The notes: generated by a model from the letters alone, not told the origin. Positions 26,233 to 36,038 are shown, counted from the first letter of the stretch. The stretch: 64,000 bases of DNA from Mediterranea massiliensis (GCA_015060685.1 SUXZ01000005.1:1-64000), one strand, 5' to 3'. Translations and numbers: made by a program.

Positions 26233-26343
26233 GAGGGTGAATTTAATTGCCGAAAAATTTCTTTATTCAAAGAATAATATGTTCCTTTGTAGAGTTTTTG
26301 CATAACTAAAAAGTAATTATTAATCATTTATAAATTTATCATT

Positions 26344-26763
26344 ATGAAAATCTCACACATTGAGCATTTAGGTATTGCTGTAAAAAGCATCGAAGAGGCA
26401 TTGCCTTACTATGAAAACGTATTGGGTTTGAAGTGTTACAACATCGAAACCGTTGAAGACCAAAAGGTAAAAACCGCATTCCTGAAGGTGGGCGACGTAA
26501 AGATTGAGCTCCTTGAGCCAACAAGCCCAGAGAGCACCATCGCCAAGTTCATCGAAAAGAACAATGGCAACGGCGGTATGCACCACTTGGCATTTGCCGT
26601 AGAAGATGGCGTAGCCACTGCACTTGCCGATGCCGAAGCAGCCGGTATCCGTTTGATTGACAAGGCTCCTCGCAAGGGTGCCGAAGGTTTGAACATTGCC
26701 TTCCTTCACCCCAAGTCAACTCTTGGCGTATTGACCGAGCTTTGCGAAAATCCTAACAAGTAA
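26344..26763 (+). CDS. mce: methylmalonyl-CoA epimerase
   Basis: Interconverts (S)- and (R)-methylmalonyl-CoA in the succinate-propionate pathway. 139 aa with two glyoxalase-fold halves. Metal ligands are expected at the histidine in HIEHLGIAV, the pair in GGMHHLAFAV and the glutamate of LTELCE. It opens the operon with the membrane decarboxylase, 36 bp upstream of mmdA, supplying the S-isomer that the decarboxylase uses. Confidence 0.95.
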   Translation: MKISHIEHLGIAVKSIEEALPYYENVLGLKCYNIETVEDQKVKTAFLKVGDVKIELLEPTSPESTIAKFIEKNNGNGGMHHLAFAVEDGVATALADAEAAGIRLIDKAPRKGAEGLNIAFLHPKSTLGVLTELCENPNK

Positions 26764-26799
26764 TTTAATTCAAAATTTATAATTCATAATTAAACTCTT

Positions 26800-28353
26800 A
26801 TGAGTAACCAACTTGAAAAAATTAAAGAGCTTATCGAGCTTCGCGCTCAGGCTCGTTTGGGTGGTGGAGAAAAAGCCATCGAAAAACAACACGCTAAGGG
26901 CAAATATACAGCCCGCGAACGTATCGCCCAATTGCTCGACGAAGGCAGCTTCGAAGAGATGGACATGTTCGTAAAGCACAGATGTACTAACTTCGGTCAA
27001 GACAAGAAGCACTTCTTGGGCGATGGTGTAGTAACCGGTTGCGGTACCATCGAAGGCCGTTTGGTATATGTATTTGCACAAGACTTCACCGTATTCGGTG
27101 GTTCTTTGTCTGAAACCATGGCACAAAAAATCTGTAAGGTAATGGATATGGCCATGAAGATGGGTGCACCTGTTATCGGTATCAACGACTCGGGTGGTGC
27201 TCGTATTCAAGAAGGTATCAACGCCCTTGCAGGCTACTCAGAAATCTTCCAACGCAACATTATGGCATCGGGTGTAGTACCACAAATCTCTGGTATCTTC
27301 GGTCCTTGCGCAGGTGGTGCTGTTTACTCTCCTGCTTTGACCGACTTCACAATCATGCTCGAAGGCGTATCATACATGTTCCTCACCGGTCCTGCCGTTG
27401 TTAAGACTGTTACCGGTGAAGACGTAACTCAAGAAGAACTTGGTGGTGCAAGCGTACACGCATCTAAGTCGGGTGTAACTCACTTCACCGCCGAAACCGG
27501 CGAAGAAGGTTTGGCCATCATCCGCAAGTTGCTCAGCTACATTCCACAAAACAACCTGGAAGAGGCTCCTATCGTAACTTGCAACGACCCAATCGACCGC
27601 TTGGAAGACTCGTTGAACGAAATCATCCCCGACAATCCGAACAAGCCATACGATATGTATGAAGTAATCGGTGCCATCGTGGACAACGGCGAATTCCTGG
27701 AAATCCAAAAGGATTATGCCAAGAACATCATCATCGGTTTCGCCCGCTTCAACGGACAATCAGTAGGTATCGTTGCCAACCAACCTAAGTTCTTGGCTGG
27801 TGTATTGGATTGCAACGCATCGCGCAAGGCAGCTCGTTTCGTACGCTTCTGCGACGCCTTCAACATTCCTTTGGTAACACTCGTCGACGTACCAGGATTC
27901 CTCCCAGGTACCGGACAAGAATACAACGCCGTAATCCTTCACGGTGCTAAGTTGCTTTACGCATTCGGCGAAGCTACTGTACCTAAGGTAACCGTTACAT
28001 TGCGCAAGTCATACGGTGGTTCACACATCGTAATGAGCTGTAAGCAACTCCGTGGCGACATGAACTACGCATGGCCAACCGCCGAAATCGCCGTAATGGG
28101 TGGTGCAGGTGCCGTAGCCGTATTGTATGCTCGCGAAGCTAAGGAACAAGCCGACCCAGCTGCATACTTGGCAGAAAAAGAAGCCGAATACACTAAGTTG
28201 TTCGCTAACCCATACAATGCAGCTAAGTATGGCTACATTGACGATGTTATCGAGCCACGTAACACTCGCTTCCGCATCATCCGCGCATTGCAACAATTGC
28301 AAACCAAGAAATTGACTAACCCGGCTAAGAAGCACGGTAATATTCCATTGTAA
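26800..28353 (+). CDS. mmdA: methylmalonyl-CoA decarboxylase alpha subunit (carboxyltransferase)
   Basis: 517-aa carboxyltransferase that moves the carboxyl group from methylmalonyl-CoA to the biotin of the carrier subunit. Both crotonase-like halves are complete, with [21 protein letters not shown] and [13 protein letters not shown]. The same family includes propionyl-CoA carboxylase beta. The four following pump genes argue for the decarboxylase. Codon use is that of a highly expressed gene. Confidence 0.93.
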   Translation: MSNQLEKIKELIELRAQARLGGGEKAIEKQHAKGKYTARERIAQLLDEGSFEEMDMFVKHRCTNFGQDKKHFLGDGVVTGCGTIEGRLVYVFAQDFTVFGGSLSETMAQKICKVMDMAMKMGAPVIGINDSGGARIQEGINALAGYSEIFQRNIMASGVVPQISGIFGPCAGGAVYSPALTDFTIMLEGVSYMFLTGPAVVKTVTGEDVTQEELGGASVHASKSGVTHFTAETGEEGLAIIRKLLSYIPQNNLEEAPIVTCNDPIDRLEDSLNEIIPDNPNKPYDMYEVIGAIVDNGEFLEIQKDYAKNIIIGFARFNGQSVGIVANQPKFLAGVLDCNASRKAARFVRFCDAFNIPLVTLVDVPGFLPGTGQEYNAVILHGAKLLYAFGEATVPKVTVTLRKSYGGSHIVMSCKQLRGDMNYAWPTAEIAVMGGAGAVAVLYAREAKEQADPAAYLAEKEAEYTKLFANPYNAAKYGYIDDVIEPRNTRFRIIRALQQLQTKKLTNPAKKHGNIPL

Positions 28354-28369
28354 TATTTAAAACGAAAAA

Positions 28370-29311
28370 ATGAATATGAAAAAATTAGGAATACTTATCG
28401 TGGCCCTCATAGCCGCAAGCGGTAGCCTCCTTGCACAAAGCGCAACAAGCCTCGTCATCAACGAAGTAATGGTGAACAACCAAACCAACTTCCAAGACGA
28501 TTACGGCTTGCATCATGCTTGGATTGAAATCTTCAATCCCACCTTTGCAACGGTAGATATCCGTAGCTGCTACTTGACAAACGATAAGCGCGTATTGGAC
28601 GAATCATTATCAGCACCCGAGCGTGCGGCAATGATGTACCCTATTCCAAAGGGTGATGTTTTGACCAAGATACCGCCTCGCCAACACCTGCTTTTCTGGG
28701 CAGATGCTGCACCCAAGCGCGGTAACTTCCACTTGAACTTCGAACTCGACTCGGTAGGCCCTAACTGGATTGCCCTTTACGATGGTAATGCCGTTGATTT
28801 GATTGACTCTATCTCTATCCCCGCACTTCCAGTTGACTGCTCTTATGCATTGAAGTTGGACGGCATCAAGGGAGAATGGAACATTGTAGGTATGGGAGAT
28901 ACATATGTAACTCCAAGCACCAACAACAAGACCTTGGACAAAAACGAAAAGATTGACGGATTCAAGCAATACGACCCACACGGATTCGGTATGGCCATCA
29001 TGGCTATGCTCGTTGTATTCTGCGGTTTGTTAGTACTTTTCCTCAGCTTCAAGTTAATCGGTAACATCGGTGCAAGTATCGTTAAGCGCAATGCAATGCG
29101 CCACCACGGCATCGACGACCATAAAGAGGCCAAGGCCAAGAACATCGGTAGCGAAAGCGGTGAAATATTTGCAGCTATTGCCATGGCTTTGCACGAATAC
29201 CAAGAGAATGTTCACGACTTCGAAGAGACAATCCTTACTATCAACAAGGTGAAGCGCAACTACTCTCCTTGGAGTTCAAAGATTTACACTTTGCGTCAAT
29301 CACCCAAATAA
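28370..29311 (+). CDS. lamin-tail domain fused to OadG-like decarboxylase gamma subunit
   Basis: 313 aa. After a signal peptide (LGILIVALIAASGSLLAQ) comes an extracytoplasmic lamin-tail-like domain (about 25-190, with LVINEVMVNN...AWIEIFNP). A single membrane helix (about 204-225) and a short OadG-like cytoplasmic tail follow. The gamma subunit normally is a small anchor of the Na+ pump; here it carries a large periplasmic domain. Its place between mmdA and mmdC, with 16-18 bp gaps, supports a subunit role. I would not give a standard symbol. Confidence 0.82.
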   Translation: MNMKKLGILIVALIAASGSLLAQSATSLVINEVMVNNQTNFQDDYGLHHAWIEIFNPTFATVDIRSCYLTNDKRVLDESLSAPERAAMMYPIPKGDVLTKIPPRQHLLFWADAAPKRGNFHLNFELDSVGPNWIALYDGNAVDLIDSISIPALPVDCSYALKLDGIKGEWNIVGMGDTYVTPSTNNKTLDKNEKIDGFKQYDPHGFGMAIMAMLVVFCGLLVLFLSFKLIGNIGASIVKRNAMRHHGIDDHKEAKAKNIGSESGEIFAAIAMALHEYQENVHDFEETILTINKVKRNYSPWSSKIYTLRQSPK

Positions 29312-29329
29312 TTAAAACTTTAAACTAAA

Positions 29330-29758
29330 ATGAAACAATATAAGTATAAAATCAACGGAAACCTCTACTCAGTAACCGTAAACGACATTGAAGACAATGT
29401 TGCTCACGTAGAGGTAAACGGCACTCCCTATAACGTGGAGTTGGACAAACCTATTAAGACAGCTCCCAAACCAATAACACGCCCGGCAGCTGCTCCTAAG
29501 ACAGCTACAGGTGCACCAGTTGTAACTCGTCAAACAACAGCTAAGAGCGGTGGCATCAAGTCTCCACTTCCAGGTGTTATCCTCAACATTTTGGTTAAGG
29601 AAGGCGACATGGTGAAGAAGGGACAACCCGTTATCATCCTCGAAGCCATGAAGATGGAAAACAACATCAATGCTGACCGCGATGGTAAGGTAGCAGCTAT
29701 TAAAGTACAAAAAGGCGAATCTGTTCTTGAAGGTACCGACTTAATCATCATTGAATAA
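29330..29758 (+). CDS. mmdC: biotin carrier subunit of methylmalonyl-CoA decarboxylase
   Basis: 142 aa. The C-terminal biotinyl domain (about 74-142) has the site EAMKMEN with biotinylated K108. A flexible Ala/Pro/Thr linker (about 43-72) lets the biotin swing between the alpha and beta subunits. The N-terminal part (about 1-40) binds the complex. Confidence 0.94.
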   Translation: MKQYKYKINGNLYSVTVNDIEDNVAHVEVNGTPYNVELDKPIKTAPKPITRPAAAPKTATGAPVVTRQTTAKSGGIKSPLPGVILNILVKEGDMVKKGQPVIILEAMKMENNINADRDGKVAAIKVQKGESVLEGTDLIIIE

Positions 29759-29766
29759 TCAGCGAT

Positions 29767-30933
29767 ATGGAAGAACAAAGTTTTTTATCATTCATGGGTA
29801 ATAACCTCGCCGATTTCTGGGAGTACACTGGTTTTGCGCAAGCAACCGGCCAGCACCTCATCATGATTTTGGTAGGTTTGTTCTTCTTGTTCCTTGCTAT
29901 CAAGAAGAATTTCGAGCCCCTGTTGTTGGTACCCATTGGTTTTGGTATCCTCATTGGTAATATTCCTTTCAAAGCAGATGCTGGTCTTGAGATTGGTATC
30001 TACGAGGAGGGCTCTGTATTGAATATTCTGTATCAAGGTGTAAAGACAGGTTGGTATCCTCCATTGGTATTCCTTGGCATTGGTGCCATGACCGACTTCT
30101 CTGCTTTGATTTCTAATCCTAAGTTGATGTTGGTAGGTGCTGCTGCTCAATTCGGTATCTTCGGTGCATACATGGTAGCATTGGCCATTGGTTTCGAACC
30201 TGCTCAAGCTGCTGGTATTGCTATCATTGGTGGTGCCGATGGTCCTACTGCAATCTTCCTATCATCGAAGTTGGCTCCTAACTTGATGGGTGCTATTGCC
30301 GTATCAGCTTATTCGTATATGGCGCTTGTACCTATCATCCAACCGCCTATCATGCGTGCATTGACTACAAAGAAGGAGAAATTGATTCGTATGAAACCTG
30401 CTCGTGCGGTGTCTCAAACAGAAAAGATTATCTTCCCTATTGTAGGTTTGTTGCTCACATGTTTCTTGGTACCATCAGCATTGCCATTGTTGGGTATGTT
30501 GTTCTTTGGTAACTTGTTGAAGGAAAGTGGTGTAACCCGTCGTTTGGCCGATACAGCAAGCGGTCCTTTGACCGATGCCATCATCGTGTTGCTCGGTGTA
30601 ACCGTAGGTGCTTCTACCCAAGCTTCTGAGTTCTTGACATGGAACACCATCTTCATCTTCTTCCTTGGTTTCTGTGCCTTCTGTATTGCTACTACATCGG
30701 GTGTATTGTTTGTTAAGTTCTTCAACCTCTTCTTGAGCAAAGAGAACAAAATCAATCCGCTTATCGGTAATGCCGGTGTATCTGCCGTACCGATGTCGGC
30801 TCGTATCTCTCAAAACGTAGGTTTGGAATACGACTCAAGCAACTACTTGCTGATGCACGCCATGGGCCCCAACGTAGCGGGTGTTATTGGCTCGGCAACT
30901 GCTGCCGGTGTATTGCTTGGTTTCTTGGTATAA
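29767..30933 (+). CDS. mmdB: sodium-translocating decarboxylase beta subunit
   Basis: 388-aa integral membrane subunit that decarboxylates carboxybiotin and exports Na+. Family motifs GIAIIGGADGPTAIF and the C-terminal NYLLMHAMGPNVAGVIGSA are both present. The conserved aspartate of GGADGPT is needed for Na+ coupling in the family. It ends the operon and is followed by a clear terminator. Together the five genes turn methylmalonyl-CoA into propionyl-CoA with gain of a sodium gradient. Confidence 0.96.
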   Translation: MEEQSFLSFMGNNLADFWEYTGFAQATGQHLIMILVGLFFLFLAIKKNFEPLLLVPIGFGILIGNIPFKADAGLEIGIYEEGSVLNILYQGVKTGWYPPLVFLGIGAMTDFSALISNPKLMLVGAAAQFGIFGAYMVALAIGFEPAQAAGIAIIGGADGPTAIFLSSKLAPNLMGAIAVSAYSYMALVPIIQPPIMRALTTKKEKLIRMKPARAVSQTEKIIFPIVGLLLTCFLVPSALPLLGMLFFGNLLKESGVTRRLADTASGPLTDAIIVLLGVTVGASTQASEFLTWNTIFIFFLGFCAFCIATTSGVLFVKFFNLFLSKENKINPLIGNAGVSAVPMSARISQNVGLEYDSSNYLLMHAMGPNVAGVIGSATAAGVLLGFLV

Positions 30934-30959
30934 TCCATTCAACCATATATTTTCGACGG

Positions 30960-30990
30960 ATAGCGGAGGGAAACATTTTCCTTCCGCTAT
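30960..30990 (+). terminator. mmd operon terminator
   Basis: ATAGCGGAGGGAAA, loop CAT, TTTCCTTCCGCTAT, then TTGTTTTA. One G-T pair in a 14-bp stem. Confidence 0.85.
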
Positions 30991-31029
30991 TTGTTTTATA
31001 GCATACTAACTCTAAAAAAAGAAGCGATT

Positions 31030-32895
31030 ATGAAGAGAGTATGCTTTTCCTTTAGTGCGCTACTGCTTGCCTTCCAAGCGGTTGCGGCCATGAATATCGA
31101 GAAGATTGACCCTCCGTTTTGGTATGCAGGGATGGAAGACAACGAGTTGCAACTGATGATATATGGCAAGGATATAGCCCATGCCAAGGTATCCGCAAGC
31201 TATCCGGGCGTGCGGATAAGCAGCACGGTGAAGCTGGAAAGCGAAAACTACCTATTTCTCTATCTCACCCTATCCAATGAAGTAAAGCCAGGCACCCTGA
31301 AGCTGACCTTCGAGCAAGGAAGGCGGCGGATAACGAAAGAGTACGAACTGAAAGCACGCGCGATGGCGGGAGACGAACGCAAAGGATTCGATGCCTCCGA
31401 CGCCCTCTACCTGCTGATGCCCGACCGCTTTGCCAACGGCGATACAAGCAACGACCAGTTGCAAGGCATGGCACCGTATGAAGTGAACCGCAATAACCCC
31501 GACGCACGCCACGGAGGCGATTTAGCCGGCATTGAGCAGCATCTGGATTACTTCAGCGAGCTGGGAGTAACCGCCCTATGGTTTACGCCCGTATTGGAAA
31601 ACAACATGCCCGGCGGCTCGTATCACGGCTATGCCACCACCGACTACTATCGCGTTGACCCCCGCTTCGGCACTAACGAAGATTATTGCCGGCTGATAGC
31701 AAAAGCACACGCACGCGGCCTGAAGATAGTGATGGACATGATATTCAACCATTGCGGCACCGGCCATCCGTGGGTGAGCGACATGCCCTCGAAAGATTGG
31801 TTCAACTACCCAGATTTCGAAGAGCATTATGTACAAACCAGCTACGTGCTAACCCCCTACGTTGACCCCTACGCCTCGGCCTACGACTTCGACCAGATGA
31901 GCCGCGGATGGTTTGTCCCCGCCATGCCCGACTTGAATCAAAGCAACCCCCACGTACTGAAATACCTCATCCAAAACAGCTTCTGGTGGATAGAGTATGC
32001 CGGCATCGACGGCATCCGCATGGACACCTACCCCTATGCCGACTACGACGCCATGAGCCGATGGATGGCTGCGCTGAATGCGGAGTATCCCCACTACAAC
32101 GTGGTGGGCGAAACGTGGGTCACCGAGCCTGCCTACACCGCCTGGTGGCAAAAGGACAGCAAGCTATCGGCACCACGCAACAGCCACCTGAAGACGGTGA
32201 TGGACTTCAGCTTCTACGACAAGATAAACCAAGCCATGCGCGAGGAGAGCACCAACTACACGGGCCTTGGGCGCATCTACAACAACTTTGTCTATGACTT
32301 CCTCTACCCCAACCCCTTGTCCGTGCTGGCGTTTATCGAGAATCACGACACCGACCGCTTCCTGGGCGAAGGCAACAACCTTGCCGCGCTGAAGCAAGCC
32401 GCCACCCTGCTGCTGACCACCCGCCGCATACCCCAGCTATACTACGGCACCGAGGTGCTGATGAACGGCACCAAGCAAGCGACCGACGGTCATGTGCGCA
32501 AGGATTTCCCCGGTGGATGGACGAGCGACGAGGCGAATGCCTTTACTTCCACCCAATTGGATAGCTTGCAGAGGGATTGCTACCGCTTCTTCCAACGCCT
32601 GTTGCATTGGCGCAAGGGAAACGAGGTGATAGCGCGCGGCGAGATGACGCAATTCCTTGTGCAACAAGGCGTGTATGCCTATGCACGGCACTACGAAGGC
32701 CGCACGGTGCTGGTGTTGCTGAACGGTAGCGATGCCCCTACCACCTTGCCGCTGCACCCCTATAAAGAGGTGCTTGGCAAGGCCGTGCAAGGGCGCGATG
32801 TGATTAGCGGGCGCATCGTTCGTTTGGACGAGCCGTTGCAGATGGCGGCGAGGAAGGCGTTGGTGATTGAGTATTCCGGCTACCCAAACAAATAA
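31030..32895 (+). CDS. secreted GH13 alpha-amylase family enzyme (neopullulanase/cyclomaltodextrinase type)
   Basis: 621 aa from the ATG at 31030, with signal peptide MKRVCFSFSALLLAFQAVAA. A beta-rich N-domain (about 25-115) precedes the GH13 barrel. Conserved regions: DMIFNH (D236-H241), GIRMD with nucleophile D332, GETW with acid/base E361, and ENHD with D440. A C-terminal beta domain follows. The layout matches the SusA-like periplasmic enzymes that cut starch-derived oligosaccharides. There is no susRBCDEFG cluster beside it, so it stands alone here. G+C is higher than in the genes around. Confidence 0.9.
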   Translation: MKRVCFSFSALLLAFQAVAAMNIEKIDPPFWYAGMEDNELQLMIYGKDIAHAKVSASYPGVRISSTVKLESENYLFLYLTLSNEVKPGTLKLTFEQGRRRITKEYELKARAMAGDERKGFDASDALYLLMPDRFANGDTSNDQLQGMAPYEVNRNNPDARHGGDLAGIEQHLDYFSELGVTALWFTPVLENNMPGGSYHGYATTDYYRVDPRFGTNEDYCRLIAKAHARGLKIVMDMIFNHCGTGHPWVSDMPSKDWFNYPDFEEHYVQTSYVLTPYVDPYASAYDFDQMSRGWFVPAMPDLNQSNPHVLKYLIQNSFWWIEYAGIDGIRMDTYPYADYDAMSRWMAALNAEYPHYNVVGETWVTEPAYTAWWQKDSKLSAPRNSHLKTVMDFSFYDKINQAMREESTNYTGLGRIYNNFVYDFLYPNPLSVLAFIENHDTDRFLGEGNNLAALKQAATLLLTTRRIPQLYYGTEVLMNGTKQATDGHVRKDFPGGWTSDEANAFTSTQLDSLQRDCYRFFQRLLHWRKGNEVIARGEMTQFLVQQGVYAYARHYEGRTVLVLLNGSDAPTTLPLHPYKEVLGKAVQGRDVISGRIVRLDEPLQMAARKALVIEYSGYPNK

Positions 32896-32969
32896 CATTT
32901 TATTACATTTGCAGTATATTTTCATCTAAGCATAAAGATGAGAGTATCACAGAGCCACAATCAGTCATA

Positions 32970-33052
32970 TACAGAGATAGGATCAGTATATCATCGAGCC
33001 TATCTCTGTCATATACTGATCCTACCCCTCTCAGAAGCTATTCTGAGAGGGG
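32970..33052. repeat. interleaved inverted repeats plus a GC-rich hairpin
   Basis: Arm A ACAGAGATAGG (32971-32981) pairs with CCTATCTCTGT (32999-33009). Arm B AGGATCAGTATAT (32979-32991) pairs with ATATACTGATCCT (33011-33023). The order A-B-A'-B' means the two stems cross, as in a pseudoknot, or exclude each other. A separate perfect hairpin, CCCCTCTCAGA with TCTGAGAGGGG, follows at 33025-33052. The block lies between convergent genes. Confidence 0.6.
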
Positions 33053-33158
33053 GTACTGTTTAAAGCAAATAACGCAAATTATTTCTTACATAAAAATGCG
33101 TCCGCAAACGCGCAAATTTCGGCATTTACAGACGCAATATGGTGTGATTGGCTATGTT

Positions 33159-35636
33159 TTAGGGTTGCTTTACAGAGATTATGACTCTACTCTTGGTAAT
33201 ATATGTATTTGCATTATCAAGCTTTTGCTTATCATTTACATCTTTTACATAAATATATACCAGAGGAAGGCTAACATTTTTGCCTAAATCAGTAAACATT
33301 CCACTAAAATTAGCAACTTTTCCAAAATCGAAACTACTCAAATCGAGCGATTCAAGCGAATAGCACCCGACGAACATATTGCTCATATCCGTTACCTTCT
33401 CCGTATTGAAGTTGCTTACATTGAGCGAGGTAAGTGCAGAGCAAAGTCTGAACATATAGGTCATATTCGTTACATTCGCCGTATTGAAGCTACTCAAATC
33501 GAGCGAGGTAAATGCAGAGCAATGCGAGAACATATAGCTCATATCCGTTACATTCGCCGTATTGAAGCTACTCAAATCGAGCGAGGTAAATGCAGAGCAA
33601 TGCGAGAACATATAGCTCATATCCGTTACATTCGCCGTATTGAAGCTATTGCCAAAAGTTATAGATTGAAGCGAAGAGCAATAATAGAACATATAGGTCA
33701 TACTCGTTACATTCCCCGTATTGAAGCTACTTAAATCGAGCGATTCAAGCGAAGAGCAACCTCTGAACATACCGTTCATATTCGTTACCTTCGACGTATT
33801 GAAGTTGCTTAAATCGAGCGAAGTAAGCGAAGAGCAATTATTGAACATATAGCTCATATTCGTTACCTTCGACGTATTGACACAATCATAAAAGTCGATA
33901 GCGGTTATAGTGGATAAGCCGGTAAACATATAACTACAATCCTCATTAAAAACAAACTCGGCCGCGGCGGTATGTATTTCGAGGGTTTCATTATCGCTAT
34001 CCGCTACCAATCTATAGCTATAATCTTCTGTTGCATTTTCATCATTAGTATCCGATTTCGTGGTAGCAGGGCTCTTGGCAATAAACTTTATTTTTGTCAA
34101 GGATTTACCGTTTAAGAAAGAATTCACCGCACTATTGAAACTACTACCCGTAAGCAATTCGCAAAGAGCTACTAATTGAGCAGAGGAATTATCTATGCCT
34201 ATACTTTTTTTACTTAATACATTATAGCCCGCCATTGTTACATATACCGGTATTGATTTTTCAGTAGCAGCAAATATGCCTAAACCAGTAAACATTCCAC
34301 TAAAATTAGCATCTTTTCCAAAATCGAAACTACTCAAATCGAGCGATTCAAGCGAAGAGCATTTATTGAACATATAGCTCATACTCGTTACATTCGCCGT
34401 ATTGAAGCTACTTACATTGAGCGAAGTAAGCGAAAAGCATTTATTAAACATATTGTCCATACTCACTACATTCGCCGTATTGAAGCTGCTTAAATTGAGC
34501 GAGGTAAGTTTTTGGCAATCATAGAACATATTGTCCATACTCATTACATTCGCCGTATTGAAACTACTCAAATCGAGCGAGGTAAGAGCAATGCAACCGC
34601 TGAACATATAGTCCATAAACATTACATTCGCCGTATTGATACAATTATTAAAGTCTATAGCGGTTATAGCGAATAAGCTGGCAAACATAGAATTACAATC
34701 GGCATTAAAAACAAACTCGGACAATGGGGTGGAAATAGTCAGCACATTGTCGGCGAGAGCTATAGTATAATTGGAATCGCTTCGTGTAGCAGGAGTTTCA
34801 TCAGCAACATTTGCTTCGAAAACAATGGAAGTGGCATTTTCATTACTGTTGACTGTTCTAATAGCACTATTAAATTCAATACCCGTAGGCAACAAACAAG
34901 CCTCTTGCAACTCAACAGAAGTGTTATAGTAAACACCTGTCTCGATGCCCTCCTCGACCATTACCGTCTTGGTGGCGGTGTAAACATTTCCAGTAGCTGT
35001 TTCTACCATAAACTTCAGCTGGCCATCTTTCGGAATAACGGGCAGGTTGATGTAAATGGAATCCTTGCTTATTGATGCATTGGGATTGGAGATTGTGACA
35101 TTAACACCCCCACTTATTTGGATGGACGAAATCACGGCATTTGGGGGAAAATCACTAAACTTAGCCTTCAGTATGGCGGTGGAGTGAGTGAAACGAAACG
35201 CACCGTTGCTATACACGCCCTTCATATAGGTGGTAGCACCATTCAGCTGGCCGGTTTGTTGGGAAAAATCCATCTCGAAGTTTTCGCCGTCGTAGGCGGG
35301 ATAGTAGGCTTTGAGGCCATCGGTCAAGGTTACACTTTCGTTTACATTAGCGGTAAATTCCTTGCTACTTTCATTGTATGTAAACGTCACTTCCTCTCCG
35401 TCTATAACCGCCGTAAAGGCATCGTCGGCCGACCATGCCAAAGAGAGCGAGCCGTCGGTTTCTTCTGAAAAATCAAGGCGTGTAGCGGCCTGCTCGCTGG
35501 GGGTATAGGCCTTTACGCTAATTGTTTTCTGTGCCACTGGCTTTTGCAACGGCTCTATCTGTTGCAATTCGTCGCCGGTGCATGCGGCAAGGGCTATCGC
35601 CATCCATCCGCATAGCAATCGGAATATCGTCTTCAT
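33159..35636 (-). CDS. BspA-like leucine-rich-repeat surface lipoprotein
   Basis: 825 aa. A lipoprotein signal ends in LAAC with C19. A fimbrillin-like beta domain spans about 35-245. Two blocks of DUF285/BspA-type repeats follow at about 330-460 and 570-810, of the form NTANVTDMSYMFSHCSAFTS with a 26-residue period. They are separated by a second copy of the linker domain with EFVFN...CSYMF. Surface BspA proteins bind host or bacterial surfaces in related species; the ligand here is unknown. A 48-codon gene lies just upstream in the same direction. Confidence 0.88.
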   Translation of the reverse strand: MKTIFRLLCGWMAIALAACTGDELQQIEPLQKPVAQKTISVKAYTPSEQAATRLDFSEETDGSLSLAWSADDAFTAVIDGEEVTFTYNESSKEFTANVNESVTLTDGLKAYYPAYDGENFEMDFSQQTGQLNGATTYMKGVYSNGAFRFTHSTAILKAKFSDFPPNAVISSIQISGGVNVTISNPNASISKDSIYINLPVIPKDGQLKFMVETATGNVYTATKTVMVEEGIETGVYYNTSVELQEACLLPTGIEFNSAIRTVNSNENATSIVFEANVADETPATRSDSNYTIALADNVLTISTPLSEFVFNADCNSMFASLFAITAIDFNNCINTANVMFMDYMFSGCIALTSLDLSSFNTANVMSMDNMFYDCQKLTSLNLSSFNTANVVSMDNMFNKCFSLTSLNVSSFNTANVTSMSYMFNKCSSLESLDLSSFDFGKDANFSGMFTGLGIFAATEKSIPVYVTMAGYNVLSKKSIGIDNSSAQLVALCELLTGSSFNSAVNSFLNGKSLTKIKFIAKSPATTKSDTNDENATEDYSYRLVADSDNETLEIHTAAAEFVFNEDCSYMFTGLSTITAIDFYDCVNTSKVTNMSYMFNNCSSLTSLDLSNFNTSKVTNMNGMFRGCSSLESLDLSSFNTGNVTSMTYMFYYCSSLQSITFGNSFNTANVTDMSYMFSHCSAFTSLDLSSFNTANVTDMSYMFSHCSAFTSLDLSSFNTANVTNMTYMFRLCSALTSLNVSNFNTEKVTDMSNMFVGCYSLESLDLSSFDFGKVANFSGMFTDLGKNVSLPLVYIYVKDVNDKQKLDNANTYITKSRVIISVKQP
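33471..33626. repeat. two identical 78-bp tandem repeats in BspA-like gene
   Basis: The units at 33471-33548 and 33549-33626 are identical in DNA, each encoding one 26-residue repeat. Exact identity, against variation in the other repeats, points to recent duplication or slippage. Confidence 0.85.
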
Positions 35637-35654
35637 GATGCTTTCTTATTATAA

Positions 35655-35801
35655 TTATCCAAGGGGATCATCGGGATACAGAGGAAAACCATTTGGACTT
35701 GCCTCAAATCCTTGTTCCACCTCTACCTCAATCACTTCTACTTGCGGTGCTTCGTAGGGCATCTGCTCTTCTTGCTTTGTAAACATACTTTCCATAGTCA
35801 T
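35655..35801 (-). CDS. 48-aa acidic peptide upstream of BspA-like gene
   Basis: Short open frame starting MTMESMFTKQEEQMPYEAPQ and ending GFPLYPDDPLG. The stretch VEVIEVEVEQGF is strongly patterned. Similar small proteins (aromatic-Glu-Ala-Pro then Val/Glu run, then Gly-Phe) occur before surface-protein genes in Bacteroidetes; I state this from memory. It lies 18 bp upstream of the BspA-like start, so it shares the transcript. An alternative start is two codons in. Function unknown. Confidence 0.65.
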   Translation of the reverse strand: MTMESMFTKQEEQMPYEAPQVEVIEVEVEQGFEASPNGFPLYPDDPLG

Positions 35802-35827
35802 TTAGTTGCAATTATAATTATCGGTCA

Positions 35828-35835
35828 CAAAGTTA
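35828..35835 (-). promoter_or_regulatory. -7 box of small-peptide/BspA operon
   Basis: TAACTTTG on the minus strand, 26 bp upstream of the peptide gene start. Confidence 0.5.
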
Positions 35836-35922
35836 CAAAAACGCCGAAAAACATCAAGAAATCGGGGATTTTTATAGCGAAAATGGTGGCGAAATTGCCA
35901 AAAGACGGGAAATACCAATAGC

Positions 35923-36016
35923 CGCGGGTTTTAAACCCGTGGATAGTCGAAGAGCCATTACACAATTCATGTAGCGTCTGACAGACGCGAAAATGTGGAC
36001 AGTGTGGACAGTGGAC
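35923..36016. repeat. REP-like palindromes and short tandem repeat
   Basis: A near-perfect palindrome with arms CCGCGGGTTT / AAACCCGTGG (35923-35943), a second one GCGTCTGACAGACGC (35975-35989), then tandem TGTGGACAG units (35995-36016). Paired short palindromes of this type are often extragenic repeats moved by REP-associated transposases. None is encoded in the window. Confidence 0.5.
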
Positions 36017-36038
36017 AAACATTGCAACTACTATCTCA

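Noticed and set aside
33471..33626. Possible CRISPR-like repeat
   Set aside because: The units are contiguous without spacers and encode protein repeats of the BspA type.
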